Source: Pampus argenteus (Eukaryota > Chordata > Actinopteri > Scombriformes > Stromateidae). Taken from it: DNA of 64,000 nucleotides. This document shows, in pieces, positions 12,285 to 24,780 of this stretch. Below the pieces are notes generated by a model that saw only the letters and a list, made by a program, of their open reading frames with translations, made no database searches and had not been told where the DNA came from. The position numbers were made by a program, and so were the translations under genes. The stretch's first letter is position 1, and the number at the start of each line of letters is the position of its first letter. The stretch is from contig CM072876.1 of NCBI GenBank assembly GCA_036937835.1, forward strand, positions 1,707,501-1,771,500, in the 5' to 3' direction.

Positions 12285-12618
12285 ACAGCAGCTGGCAGGA
12301 GCCGCGACCATTATGTGGTTGCTGGTCGCTCCTTTCAGTGTGTTTACTGAAAAACACATGCATTAATCATGAATACATCCATGTAAACACACTCTTTATC
12401 TTTATTATATAACAAATGTCCGTCTTTATCGTTCATCTTTAAGTTTCTTCTTCGTGGTCTCTTTATGCTGTCGCTTTCTGTCGAATGAAACGTCACCACA
12501 GGTGTCAGGTGACCTTGTTTTTGCTGTAAATGTAAAACAGAGATTTGACAGTTCACCAATCATACACAAAAGCAAACACTGATTAGTGAAACATACCGTA
12601 CATCCTCATGTATATGTA

Positions 12619-12622
12619 ACCT

Positions 12623-12653
<31 letters not shown>

Positions 12654-12691
12654 TGTGAGAATGTGACACACACACACACACACACACACAC
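12619..12691. repeat. Inverted (GT)n-(CA)n pair
   Basis: A GT run of about 14 units is followed, after a spacer of roughly 20 bp, by a CA run of about 13 units. This is a near-perfect palindrome that could form a long hairpin. Confidence 0.85.
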
Positions 12692-12786
12692 TTCGGCATT
12701 GTTGTATGACGTCTACAGGTGTCGAGAGCAGGCTCCTCAATCAGAGGCTCACGGTTCAGCTTCATGGTGTTTCATCCCAACCCCTC

Positions 12787-12787
<1 letters not shown>

Positions 12788-12843
<56 letters not shown>
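12788..12843. repeat. (CA)n microsatellite, about 28 units
   Basis: An uninterrupted CA run. Confidence 0.95.
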
Positions 12844-12845
<2 letters not shown>

Positions 12846-12899
12846 TCACGTGTCCATCATGTGAACACATACAAACGCTTGTGACACGTGTAATCAGTC

Positions 12900-13236
12900 A
12901 TGTTATTTCACCCACAGGTGTGAGTTAATCTGTTGATGATCTGGTATTTTCTGTAGTATTTAAATATGAGTTTGGCAGTATTTTCGTTCTTCGTTATCAT
13001 TTACAACGTATTTTCTGTAGTATTTATTATAGTATTTACTATTATTACTATTAGTAATGTTTGCAACATTCCTTCGACGTTTCAGTACACTCGCTGTACT
13101 CCTGTCAGTAGGAGCTGTGAGATTACATCACATGTGACAGAAACTGGCTTCAGATTCATGAGTGAATGAAAGAACGAAAGAAGAAGAGTGTCGTCATCAT
13201 CCTCGCTGGTGTCAAGAGGTCACCGTCAAACTCCAC

Positions 13237-13267
<31 letters not shown>

Positions 13268-13387
13268 CACGGCATGTGTTTTCCATCTGGTTCCACCCAG
13301 TCCCTCAACACTGAGTTCTTGCTGACCTCTTTCACTTTTCTTTCTTTCTTTCTTTTATATTTTCTTTCTTTCTTTTGCAGCCAAATC

Positions 13388-13420
<33 letters not shown>

Positions 13421-14750
13421 CCCCATGTATTTCCCATGTCTCTCACTCCTCATTTCTGTCCCTCTCTCTCTCTTCCCCTCCATCAGTGTAACACAACTCT
13501 TTGGCCCGACGCTCTCGGTGTTCTCGGTGTGTGTTTAACACAGTGATGTCACACCTCAGCTTTCCCCAGCTGGATTCCTCGTACATGCCGTCATCGCTCG
13601 TTTGTTGCCCGCCGTCCTTGGCGCTACTAAAGATAACCATCAACAAGTCATTTAATCTAATTATGACTCTTAAAACCCAATTTGTCTTACAACAAAAGGC
13701 TGATTTTTATGAATGAAGGTGAGATTATTTCACTTGTTTCTGGTGCTGTGCCTCTTTACGTTCGTTTTATTTCATCTTCCTGATATGCACGGAGCAATCT
13801 GCCTTTATCTTAAGAAAGAAAAAAAAAAGGATCCTCACTCTTGTTGCCAGAGAATTCCTGAAATAAGTGGAGCAGAGCTGGAAACGAGTGGTGTTACCTC
13901 ACAGTTGGCTCAGTGCTTCGCCTGAAGGAAGAACAGATCTGCAGTAAATTACTGCACTAAAGCTTTGTAATTTGTATATTGTCAGTTTCCCACCTCAACT
14001 TACTGCCTGATGAAACACCGACTCGTCAACAAGTCCCCAGTTGATTGTTCCCGTGTTTAAGGCCTCGATATGATGAAAGCTAACAGTTTAGCATAAGCTA
14101 GGTGAGTGACAATGCTGTAAGTGGTAAATATTAACTCTCTTTCAGCATGCATTGAAATACATGAAGACGTTGGAGAGAATTTGAGTTTTTACTTCACTCT
14201 TTAACAACTTGCTTGATCAAACAATATGTTCAACATGTTGGACAAATTATAGATTATAAAAACATCCTAAGAATTTGCAAAAATATTGCAATATAATTAT
14301 TCGTCTTTACCACATTGATTTATAAGTATGTGATTATGTTGGACAGTTTGGGTGTGCTCGCCTGGTTTCATTTCCAAATATAAGTGGTCAGAATAATTAA
14401 GCTCAAGATATTCCCGGTTCCTCCAGTCCACACGTCCAAGTGTCCTTTGGCAAGATGCTGAAACCCAAATTGTTCCCGAATATGTGCGCGCGCGTGCAAC
14501 TATTTGGGGGAAACATGATGCTAATATGATGTAAATGTTTGTGTATGAGTCTGCTGTAGAAGGACAGTCAGTATTAATTATGAGACATTCATTCAACACC
14601 GTCCGCCGCCGCGTTGTGACCCTTTGGGCTTCTCGTATCTTTACAGCTTCCGAGGTCGGAAGTTGGAGCTTACAAGGAGCAGTGAAGGCAGCATCAGTCT
14701 CTGCTGTCTCCCTGAGAGCTATCATTCTTCCCATTCAGCTTCCTGCCCTA
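12900..14750. other. Non-coding stretch
   Basis: Contains a GT run near 13238-13267, TTTC and TC runs at 13330-13470, and otherwise unremarkable AT-rich DNA. Open frames such as 14297-14734 (minus) show no recognisable domain. Confidence 0.45.
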
Positions 14751-14754
14751 TAAA

Positions 14755-15005
14755 TATTTGAGCAGCCCCATTAGGGAGTGAGGTAATCTTAACACACACT
14801 CTCACACACACACTCACGGAGGCTGCCATTAAGGCGTAGTAGTGCCTAATAGTCTTGTCGGAGCGTTAGACCCCGGAGCTAACGGGCTAATTAAGAGTGA
14901 AACAGGTTTAACAAGTTTAGACTGTTCATTAAGGCAGAAACCTGATTAATTAACAGTGGAGAGGGAGAGTTCGTTAACGAGTCGTGTCATTAATTAAAAC
15001 TACAG
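14755..15005. promoter_or_regulatory. TAATTA/ATTAA-rich candidate enhancer
   Basis: This stretch, interrupted only by a short CA-rich segment near 14795-14817, has many homeodomain-type cores (ctaattaag near 14887, gattaattaac near 14943, cattaattaaa near 14988, and several cattaagg words). Conservation in other fish would be needed to call it an enhancer. Confidence 0.25.
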
Positions 15006-15059
15006 ACGACAGAAAGTGTAACTTTAAATGGGGAAAAGGTGAGGAATGATTACTATCAC

Positions 15060-15360
15060 CGGAAGGAGGAGAAAGAGGGGAAAGAAAAGAAAAGTAAAAA
15101 AAAAGACAGAATAGAAACCGGAGGAGGATGTTTGGATGGATGAGAGAGAGAGAGAGAAAAATGGAAGGAGAAAAAGAGACAAAGAGAGAGTTGAATAGAT
15201 AAAGAGAACACGAGGAAGAAAAAAGTGACAGAATAAAGGAGGAGTAGAGAAAGATGGAGAGAAACGGAGATGGAGAGATGGATGAGAGAAAAAGAGGCGG
15301 CGGAGGTCAAAAAGACGTTAAAACAAAGAGAGATTGTGGAGAGAAAAACAAAGACTTAAT
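15060..15360 (+). repeat. Purine-rich (GA) tract
   Basis: About 300 bp of strongly purine-biased plus strand with GAGAGA runs. No gene. Confidence 0.7.
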
Positions 15361-15423
15361 ACAACAACGCGTCTCGCTTGTTGAATGTCGGCTGTTTGTG
15401 TTCGGCGGTGCAGAGGCCGCGTC

Positions 15424-15460
15424 GTGTCTGAGGTCGGAGGAATCGAACCTCCGAGAGCCT
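15424..15460 (-). other. tRNA T-arm-like hairpin (fragment)
   Basis: On the minus strand, GGAGG-TTCGATT-CCTCC forms a 5-bp stem with a seven-base loop of T-arm type and matches the Pol III B-box. No complementary acceptor stem, D-arm or anticodon arm could be fitted, so this is not a tRNA gene. It may be a relic of a tRNA-derived SINE or coincidence. Confidence 0.3.
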
Positions 15461-15494
15461 CGAACGCCCGCTGGAGGAGAACAAGGAAGAAGGA

Positions 15495-15536
15495 ATCAAT
15501 AAGAAATCAATAAGACATCAATAAGACATCAATAAG
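15495..15536 (+). repeat. 11-bp tandem repeat
   Basis: About four copies of atcaataagac. Confidence 0.8.
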
Positions 15537-16091
15537 CTCCGAGACGGCTCAAACTATTTAATTCAGTTGGAAACTTCTGTCAGACAACTTTACATTTGAA
15601 GTTTATGTTAGAAGTTTTTTCCCTTTTTTATAATGTGGTAGTTTGATAAATATTTTGTACAGTTTTATTGTTTTTGCTCGTGTAAACTTGTGAGATGAGA
15701 ACGAGGAACACATGAATTACAGTGTTGGTCGATGCAGCACCACATCAAGCTTCGTCTGATCCGAGGCCGCGGTTGAAGCCGACATTTAGCCCTCCGCTGC
15801 TTCTTTGAACCAAATGAAGCCTGCAACACATTTCTTTGTAATATTTTTTCTTATATAACATTTTCTTGCTTAATCAGTTAACAGTTCAAGGTGACGTTTG
15901 AGATGTTCAACACAAAAATATTCAGCTGGAATTTTTTAAAATAACGTTAAATATTTAAAAACTTTTACATATAAATAAACGTCCGTTAACACAAATCTGT
16001 CGAGTTTTGAATCAGGTGATCTTTCCTGTGTAACATGAACAACGATGTCCTGTGTTAAACTACGTTTTATTGATCCATCCATCCACCTCGA

Positions 16092-16210
16092 GCGCCTCCG
16101 TTTGTCGGGCGCCTCCGTATGCCGGGCGCCTCCGTATGCCGGGCGCCTCCGTAAGTCGGGCGCCTCCGTAAGTCGGGCGCCTCCGTATGTCGGGCGCCTC
16201 CGTATGAGGA
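16092..16210 (+). repeat. 17-bp CpG-rich minisatellite, 7 copies
   Basis: The word GCGCCTCCGT recurs at 16092, 16109, 16126, 16143, 16160, 16177 and 16194, a constant 17-bp period. The variable part alternates among tttgtcgg, atgccgg, aagtcgg and atgtcgg. Each unit carries several CpGs, which stands out in an AT-rich, CpG-poor neighbourhood. Confidence 0.95.
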
Positions 16211-16599
16211 CTTTGGTCTTTCTACCTTCAGGGTTTTCTCCTAGAGGGCGCTGTCACGTGTATTTTGGGGGAACTTGCTGAAACGACCGATTCAGTTGTC
16301 TTGTGATTATATTCAGATGCATTATATGCACCAAATATATCTCATTGTATGTTTAGAGTTTGTTTTGTAACCCTTGTAAGTGGCGAGGTCAAATACACCT
16401 TCTGCAGGTGAGGGGAGGAGAGAGGAGGCGAGAGGAGGAGGTGAAGTGAGAAGAAAAGGGAGCTTAACGAGGAAACTAGAAAGGAAGTGAAGAGATGAGC
16501 GGATAAAAGGAACGAAGGGAGAGATGGAGCCAGAGAGGAGCTGTGGAGGAGGAGCAGGTGCTGCTGACGGCGCCTTCATCTGTTCCCATGGTTTCCTCA

Positions 16600-16600
<1 letters not shown>

Positions 16601-16647
<47 letters not shown>
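16601..16647. repeat. (GT)n microsatellite
   Basis: About 23 GT units. Confidence 0.95.
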
Positions 16648-16648
<1 letters not shown>

Positions 16649-17032
16649 ACAGATGGAGACAAACAATTGTAAAGACTGTAGGAATAAATGTGAATGAGTG
16701 CATCGAGTAAATGTGTGTGTGCGTTTCACCCATACAGTATGTCAGAGGTCCTGATACGAGTCTTAGTGATCCACAGCATCACTAAAGGTGCATTACGTGA
16801 TGATGTATCAGTACTAAAACTCAAAGTGTCGTGTTGGCAGTTTGTGTTCCTGAAATCAATAACAGTCTCATACGTCCATCAGACAGTCCAGTTCACCTAA
16901 AATGATTGTTTTGTTTCTGTACGACATTTTACTTCAACAGCTGAGGTGACGTGACAGTCGGGTCAGGTTGCTGTTTCATTGTTATTAAAGTCCGATTGAA
17001 CGTATATGCTGTATGCATGAGTAAACCTGAGC

Positions 17033-17165
17033 CAGTGGTGCTCAAAGTGGGGTCCAGGGACTCCCAGGGGTCCTTGATGGGGTCCCCAGCAAAAATGTTA
17101 TTATGTCTATTATGGATTTTGTATCAGGGAGGTTTTTATGGTCCTTGACATGAAAATATTTGAAC
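17033..17165 (+). mobile_element. hAT-like transposon fragment
   Basis: It begins CAGTGGTGCTCAAAGTGGGG, which resembles the CAGNGGTTCTCAAA-type terminal inverted repeats of hAT elements, and continues with the 'ggtccttgatggggtcc' style of internal sequence. No matching right terminus or transposase was found nearby, so it is a truncated non-autonomous copy if it is real. Confidence 0.4.
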
Positions 17166-17779
17166 GATGACTCTATAAGGAGCCATCGTGAAGTAAAGCA
17201 CATATGGATGTAATCTGAATGAGTAGTTCAGTTTTCTGTTTCCTGGAAGCTGAAATGCACCTGATCACATGATCCCCTCTCTTTCTCTTTCTCCGTGTCT
17301 TTGTTTCATCAACTGTAAGCCTCATTGTTCTTTCCAGCTCTGTGCAACCTTTCTCTCTTCTCTTTCTCTCCCTCCTTCTTGTTCTCCATCTCATTCACTT
17401 CTTCTGTCTCAAAATCAATGCGATCTGAATGAAACACTAAAAGCTGCAGCATTAAAACCACGTTACTATACTGACAGTAAACATCCAGCAGCATCAGTAA
17501 AAATAAAATTGCAAGAGTGGGAAAGGAAGAGAAATGCAAATCAGTAGCAAAAAAAACTGCAACAGGAAGAGGAAGAGGAACTTTTTACACATGCAGGTGT
17601 ACAGTACAACACACACTGTACATGCAGGAACCAGCTGATGTCTTTCTGGTATATTTGAGGGATTCATTTATGAATTTTAGACATAAAAAAGTAAAATTAG
17701 TTGTTTCTTGTTCACAGAATTTGCTAATGGAGCCATCTGTGCTGCTGAGAGTGCAGGCTTTTTAATTCTATGAGATTTT

Positions 17780-17789
17780 AGTCATCCTG

Positions 17790-17824
<35 letters not shown>

Positions 17825-18010
17825 CAGACCGCACACCTCCTACCTACCTGCTGCTCTGCGGATGTGAGGGGACAGAGATTAGTTCTGTGTGTGGGTGGAC
17901 AGTCAGTACTGCTGTGTGTGTGTTTGTGTGTGTGTGTGTGTGAGTAACGGGTGTTGGGGACAGTAGTCATTCAAGCATCCGCCCCCATTGTGTCAAGAAT
18001 AAACTGCACT

Positions 18011-18053
<43 letters not shown>

Positions 18054-18060
18054 GCACAGA
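17780..18060. repeat. CA/GT microsatellite cluster
   Basis: CA runs at about 17791-17821 and 18012-18050, with an interrupted GT run at 17917-17942 between them. Confidence 0.9.
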
Positions 18061-19530
18061 GTCCAGTGAGATTGGTCCAGTTTAACTAACCAACCGTTCT
18101 TCTGTCTTTTATATAATCACATCGACTGAACACTGAAGCATTAAGAACGGAGTTGATGCACATTTCTGTTCATTTTGATGAACGAACCTTCAGTTTGAGT
18201 TGATTAGTGACTTAAAATCTAAATGTAGAAGAAGAAATCTTCAAATCTTAGTTACTAAATGTAAAGAAAAGTTTGGGATGAAAGTAGTGATATTAGTTTT
18301 CTTTGTATGGCTGCAATAGTCTTCACAGGGTTACGTGTCTCAGTTCTGTGTATATAACTGTAAAATGCTTCTTCAGCAGGTATTGGTTACACTAGGCTAT
18401 TATCTATCAGCCATCTCTACATAAATAAGAGCAACAAAACTTCTAATTGTATCCTGTTTGGCTTGTGAAGTGTGAAAGTTTTCATAATTATCCGCCCTAC
18501 ATAGTATAAGTTGTATTATCGGTGGTGTTACGAGGCTCACACTGCAGATTCTGATGCAACCATATGAAAAATGGCCTCCAGGACAACTTGGTTCCTGAGA
18601 GGAAAACTAATTCAGCATTATAGTGCAGCTAAACCTGCCTGCAGGCTTTTTTAACGAGGAGAGGAGAGGAGAGGTTCAGAAAGGGAAAAACATGAATGAA
18701 AAAGAAAAACGAGGCACAAAGAACAAAGATGAGTAAACACGAAAAAGAGAGAAGACTGACAGATGAAGGCAGGAAGAGCGAAGAAGAGGAAACTGTCGTG
18801 AAAAACGTGGGATGCAGATGAAAGAAAACAACTTGCATAAGTATAAGCATCATGCGTGTATACACACAGACACTTTCTTATACCAGGAATAACCTCATTC
18901 CCCGATTTAGTCTCCTGTTGCTGAGAGCTGTCCACGCTTCATTCATTCAAAGACTCCACAAACTTGTACAATGCTAATGCAACATGAATGCATGAAGCGG
19001 GGCCCCTACAATGGCCACCAGTGTGCAGAGGTCGCCTCGTTTGCGTCACAAATGTCGTGCATGTAGCCACAGCTGGAGGCGCCGCGGCAAAATATATCAG
19101 CCAGGAGAGAGGAGAGACTGTTGTGGTGAGCCTGCGGGTCACTTCAGAGACGTCTCCAGTAAAAATTAGCAGTCTGATAACATTTATGTGTAAATGTTTG
19201 TTATTGTGACACACTGCCCCAGTGGCTGCCAGAGGTCTGGACCCATAACTGAGACTAAAACCCTGAGCAGAGACGTTAAAAGCCCAAAAAAAACCCCGAA
19301 TCTGAGCCCAACTGTGGATGGTTCCTTATAGACGTTTAACATTTCTCCACATCAAGTGTTTGAGCAGCTGAATCACAGAAGAACCTTTAAATAAAACTAT
19401 AAACTCCTCCAGTACAGAACATCATTAAACCGGAGCAGCGTCCATCCACAACACTAGTCCCTCGACTCCTGCCTCTGTCCATCTTGCTTCCTGGTGTATT
19501 TTGCAAACTGTTGTGGAAAATGTAATGAAG

Positions 19531-19569
<39 letters not shown>

Positions 19570-20260
19570 CAAACAAACACACACACTCAGGGCTAACTCA
19601 GTAATAGTTTCAAGGCTGGCCCAACAACCCTGTGGAAAATATGACTGCCTTCTCTTTTCCACTGGCAATTTACACCAACAGGACGCCTGTTTTTCCTTCC
19701 TCACCTCTTCACCCCCCCTCCTCCTCTATTTCTCCCTCCCTCTCTCCATCTTTTTCTTCATCTTTTTTTTTTTTTTTTTTTGCTGTTAAATGGAAACATG
19801 TTGGTCAAACAGCTGTGGAAGAGCAGGCAAGAAAACTCTGTAGGTACAGTATGTATGCTGTATGTGGAACATGGAACATGGAACATGGAACATGATGTTT
19901 CCTATGTTAACCTGTGTGTGTGTGCGCGCGTGTGTGTGCGTGTGTGTGTGCGCGTGCGTGTGTGTGCGTGCGTGCAGGAAGTTGAGCAGCGCTGGAAGAA
20001 AATGAATAAAAACTTTACCAATGATAAATTATATCGTTTGTGCTGGAAGTTATGAAAAGAAGCCACATGTCATTCATTTACTGTCATAAGTTCCCAATAA
20101 ATGTTGGTACTCGTATAATTATGGATCTGCTAATTCAGAAACAAAAGAAAGAAAGAAAGAAAGAAAGAGGGACATTTACTGTCATGGAGAACATGGATAT
20201 TATACAACCGTCCTGGATTTTATTCCTAAAAGCTTTCAGTATATTTCAGTATATTTATTA
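18060..20260. other. Non-coding stretch
   Basis: Purine-rich DNA near 18650-18790, a CA run at 19531-19564, a T run near 19765, four 7-bp ggaacat units at 19866-19893, and an alternating GT/GC tract at 19914-19975 that could adopt Z-DNA. No coding exon recognised. Confidence 0.45.
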
Positions 20261-20266
20261 TCCTGC

Positions 20267-20502
20267 ACATTTCAGCTCTATATGTTTATGCTTTACTAGA
20301 ATATATTTGCATGATTACATTTTTAAAACTTCTTATTCATCTCATACTGACCTTTTTATTCAGCCTCAGTCTGAAACAGACGTCTGTCTCTTTAAGGCCC
20401 GCCTTCTCATGAGCCTGCTCTGTTCTGATTGGTCGGCTTCATAAATAAACTTAGGATTTTTCTTTTTCAAATATATCCATGCATATTGGACCCCAAATCT
20501 GA
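20267..20502 (+). repeat. Interspersed repeat, copy 2
   Basis: Diverged copy of the family at 5119-5366, with the same order of landmark words including the tctctttaaggcccgcc block and the ctctgttctgattggtc block. Family class unknown. Confidence 0.6.
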
Positions 20503-20559
20503 CGAATATGAACAACGGCGAACAACATCAGCAGTAAAGATTAACACATGTTTACGGAC

Positions 20560-21299
20560 AACAAACTCATCAATAAAATGTTTCACATCATATCAGTATA
20601 TTAATGACAGAAAAGCATCATAAGGCGCTCATTCATTCATTTTGATCGACTCTAACTTTGACTTCCATGATGTTAAACTGCTGGATCGAACCTCAGCGAC
20701 TCCTTTTTGAGGTTTCACAATGAGCGTTTTCTGAGGAAGAGCGGGGAGTTTCCCTGATGAGCCCCTGGAAGCGTTTTTAATCTGAAGCAGATGCAGGAAG
20801 TGTCGACTCTGCATTAAGAGCAAACAGGAGGAACTGCAAATTAACAAATTAGTAAGTAAAAGTAAATTAGAGAACGAGGAGGCACCTCGTTAAAAGAGAC
20901 CTCTGTTTAGTGGCGTTAAGAGTCATAATCATCTTATTTATGATTATTTTCATTTGTTTTGTTGGACAGTGTTGAATTTATAGTAAAGACATATAGTCAC
21001 TATAACAATCAAACAATCATAATTTACTCTTTATTATATTAGAGCTATTTTTTTCCAGGACTAATATGGCAGCAAACTTCATGTATGATGTAACATAAAG
21101 CAGAAACCACACACACACACAGACACACACACACACACACACAGAGAGAGAGACGTCAGTTGTGTATGTTGGACAGTGCTGAAACTGAACAGTGTGTGAC
21201 CTCATCTCATAGGACTTCTGGACTGAACACACACACACACACACAATTACATGTGTGTACATATGAAATCATAAAGCAATTATGGACTCGTATATCTTT

Positions 21300-21335
<36 letters not shown>

Positions 21336-22140
21336 TGGGGTTACGCTCAGGCCTCCTCCGGTGGTTTGGTCAGGAATAAATGAGATTTTTACATTTTAAA
21401 AACTCGCTATATTTACTCGTCTGGCTGGTAAGAAAAAAGCAAACAGAGACCCTCATCCTGTGTTTACTCTCCGTCTGGAGACCCCACAGGCCTTTCTGTG
21501 AGTTAGAAATGAGACATATTTACTCCAATTATCAGGTGGTGATTGGTTGACTAATTAAGCTGCTTATTTGTTTACTAAATTTGTTGGTTTTGTTCATTTG
21601 ATTGGGTGGTTTGTGTTGATAGGCGTCGTCTTCCTCTCATCACCTGGAAGCCTGCAGGGGGCCGTTCCTGCATGTATGCATAAAAGGAGCCAACGAGTGA
21701 AATATGATGCTGTGGGAATGTAAAATCCAGCGCTAGTATTCACCCAGCAGCGTTTGTTTCAACTTTATGGAAAAGTTAAACATGTTATTATTGTGACATT
21801 CTTGAAAATCAAAGTGTGTGAATACAGTTCAGGATGTAGCAACAAAGAGACGCTCCTGTGTGTCGTCATGGAGACACACAGACACACACACAGACGGACT
21901 TGTGTGTTTGTGTCTAAAAACAGAAGCAGCTTCACACACTGATGACGGCGAGATAACCGGAAATGCTTAATTTAAACATGGTGGACCGGAGAAGAGTTGA
22001 TAGAAATGTGTTTGAATGCGGAGCGATGAAGTCACAGCGTGGAGATACGTTGGAGTATTTCTGTTGTGTAACTGAGGCTTTTATAACAAACACTCAGCAG
22101 CAGCACTACTGTAACCTTGGCTCACCAAGAACTTCCTCCT

Positions 22141-22182
<42 letters not shown>

Positions 22183-22241
22183 CATCCTGTCTCAGCAAAG
22201 CTGCCTGTGCTGCCACCTCCCACACACATACTCTATTCAGG

Positions 22242-22275
<34 letters not shown>

Positions 22276-22351
22276 TTCTGACAGAAATATCCAGTAGCAT
22301 AATTGACTTCCTACCTGCTGTAAATCACTGTCTGCACGCTGTCTGCCTGAG

Positions 22352-22397
<46 letters not shown>

Positions 22398-24780
22398 CAC
22401 AGTTCAGATTAAGTTCATGTGATTCATCTCCCTCACACTCTCTTAAATTTAATTACAGTCATTTCTGTTCTTCACACACGTCTTTATTTATTTTTTTAAT
22501 CCAGATCTACAGAGACGCCTCAGTGTTCGAAACGAACGCTTCAGACACATAAAACGACGACTCAACTTCTCTTTCAGTTTCTGTTGTGGCCGGTCGTCTC
22601 TGCTCAGATAAACAGCTGTTGGCCGTTTACATGTTCATCAGTGCATCCTGAGAATTACACACGTATCGGGTAAATCTGGCAGCGTGTCGCGTCGACGCAG
22701 GAATGCACGATGTCTTTTGGCTGATGTTGGATCAGTGCAACGTAACAAACATAATACTTCGACTGATATCATGTTCAGAGTCAAAACAATGATGGATTTA
22801 TGTACTTGTGTGTGTGTGTGATCTTGTGTCGTAGCCACGCCGCTGCACATGTTGGGTCATGTTGGTTGCCTTAGAAACGGCTCCACCTGATAACAGCGAT
22901 CACGTTGTCTCAGTGTTGTGTTGTGAAAGCATTGTATGCATCTTAAAAACTTTATTTATTTTTTAGGATTTTAAGATAATCGTTCTTAGCAGGACGACGG
23001 TGCATTTGGGGTTTTGAGGTTTAAGGATTTGTTTGTCTTTAAGGAGAAAGTCAGCGTTTTGTTTATCTGGAGGTTTGTGCAACGTTTACACCCAACAGCT
23101 GTGATTTATACGTTACTGGCAACTGTGTAATTTACTTTAATTTAATCTTCATTTTGGTTTAGACCCATTTTCTCCACCTGTAATAATGCTTTGATTATGT
23201 TTTGTTCTTTAGCTCATATTAAGGTCTTTAGTCCGTCACACAGGTGACAACTTTTCAGCTTCTCTGTAGAGTTTCCTTTTTCTTTCACTCTCCCAGAGTT
23301 GTAAAAGAGACAGAGAGGCTGATTTCTGCACCCACAAGAGTAGAAAATAGACCAGAATTCAGTGCAGCTCCAGAGACGAGAAGGTCTCGCTGTATTTCGA
23401 CTGGAAAAGCGCTCTTTACACCTACACATGTAACCTGGAGCTGACAGCAACCAGCTTCCTGGGATATGTAGGAAGTCAGGAATAGAACTAGATGAGGGGA
23501 AATGGGAACACATAAGACTGAATATTAGTATAAACTGAAGTGTAAACATATGTATTTTAGATCAGCACACCTGAACATCGACTCACAGACAGAGGAGGGA
23601 GATTTCTTTACATTTAACAACCTGTATTTTAGCAGTAGGCAGATCAACATCTTCCTCTTCTGTCATGCTGGGAACTTCCTGGTTAAACCACAAACTCCTG
23701 CTGGTTGCCAGAAGGCAGCTTCACTGCAGCGGCTGCTTTGCACAACGGCACTCAAGCAGTCCGGGGAAAGAGATGTTTCTCATTTTATAATTCACATATG
23801 ACTTTTTAATTTGTACAAGTTTTACCTGATGTAAGCAGGTATTGTAACATAAGTGCTGAGCAAGTGTATTTTTATTTATAAAACTAGCGGTGGAGGGCTG
23901 AAATTGGCTCTAAATTTTATTTGGACTGGCACCGAGAAGGTCTTAAAAGGTTTTAAATTCAACTTTGCAGCGACCTGCTTGCAGCTCGTTTTCTGCAGAA
24001 ATGATGCAGATATGCAGCTGAGACCTCTGCGTGTGTCTGTTGTGAAACTGATAACTTATATAAAAACTTACTTCTTTTCTCGATTAATCGTTTAGTTATA
24101 AAATGTTAAACAGTGAGATTTTTAAATTACTGTCACATATAACAATGAAAATAAGGCCAATAGTCACATTTGAGGAGATGAAACCAGAGAAGACGATTAA
24201 TTAATTATCAAAATAGTTGCCGCTCTACTTACAACTTCATTATAGTGTCTTATAAAGCATTTATTACATGAAAATATGCTGCTTATAAAGTGTTACCCCT
24301 GCACTGCAATGAATTAACACACTTACATGTGCACATGGATGATGAACCTGCTCATTATGCCAGTGGATGGCTCGATTCCCAGTGCACACACACACACACA
24401 CTCTTCAGTCCAGCTTATTGTTCCAGTCTCCCTCCAGGTAAAACAAAGGTAGTGTTTTATTGGAGGTGTGTGTGGTTTCGGTCTAGTTGGGGCCAAACAG
24501 AGCAGAGCCAGAAAACAAACAGGCTGCCAGCTGCCCTCCATCGCTCCTTCTCTCCGTGTCTCTGGCTGTATAAAGTGGTTAATCACTGAATGGAAACCAT
24601 TAGTAACATGTTTAAATAATTTACACAGCGTCTGACCACCCAAAGTACCAGAACACTTCGCCTACCACTCAGAAATACGAACCCAGCCTTTGTCTCGGTG
24701 TGTGTGTGATGGTACAGTAACCAGACACCAGCTGGCATGACTCTCATCCTCACCTGCTACGTCCCATTTCAAAACACACG
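20560..24780. other. Non-coding stretch with CA/GT clusters
   Basis: Microsatellites at about 21102-21142, 21301-21331, 22143-22180, 22242-22273 and 22352-22396. The last is GT, and the two before it are CA, so they are potential pairing partners. No conserved exon was identified; ORFs with poly-His/Thr or poly-Cys/Val are repeat translations. Confidence 0.5.

Noticed and set aside
14297..14734. 145-codon minus-strand ORF
   Set aside because: No motif or splice context, and composition is ordinary for non-coding DNA here.
22143..22396. Regularly spaced CA/GT blocks that superficially suggest an array such as CRISPR
   Set aside because: These are plain dinucleotide microsatellites in a vertebrate genome, with no unique spacers of fixed length.
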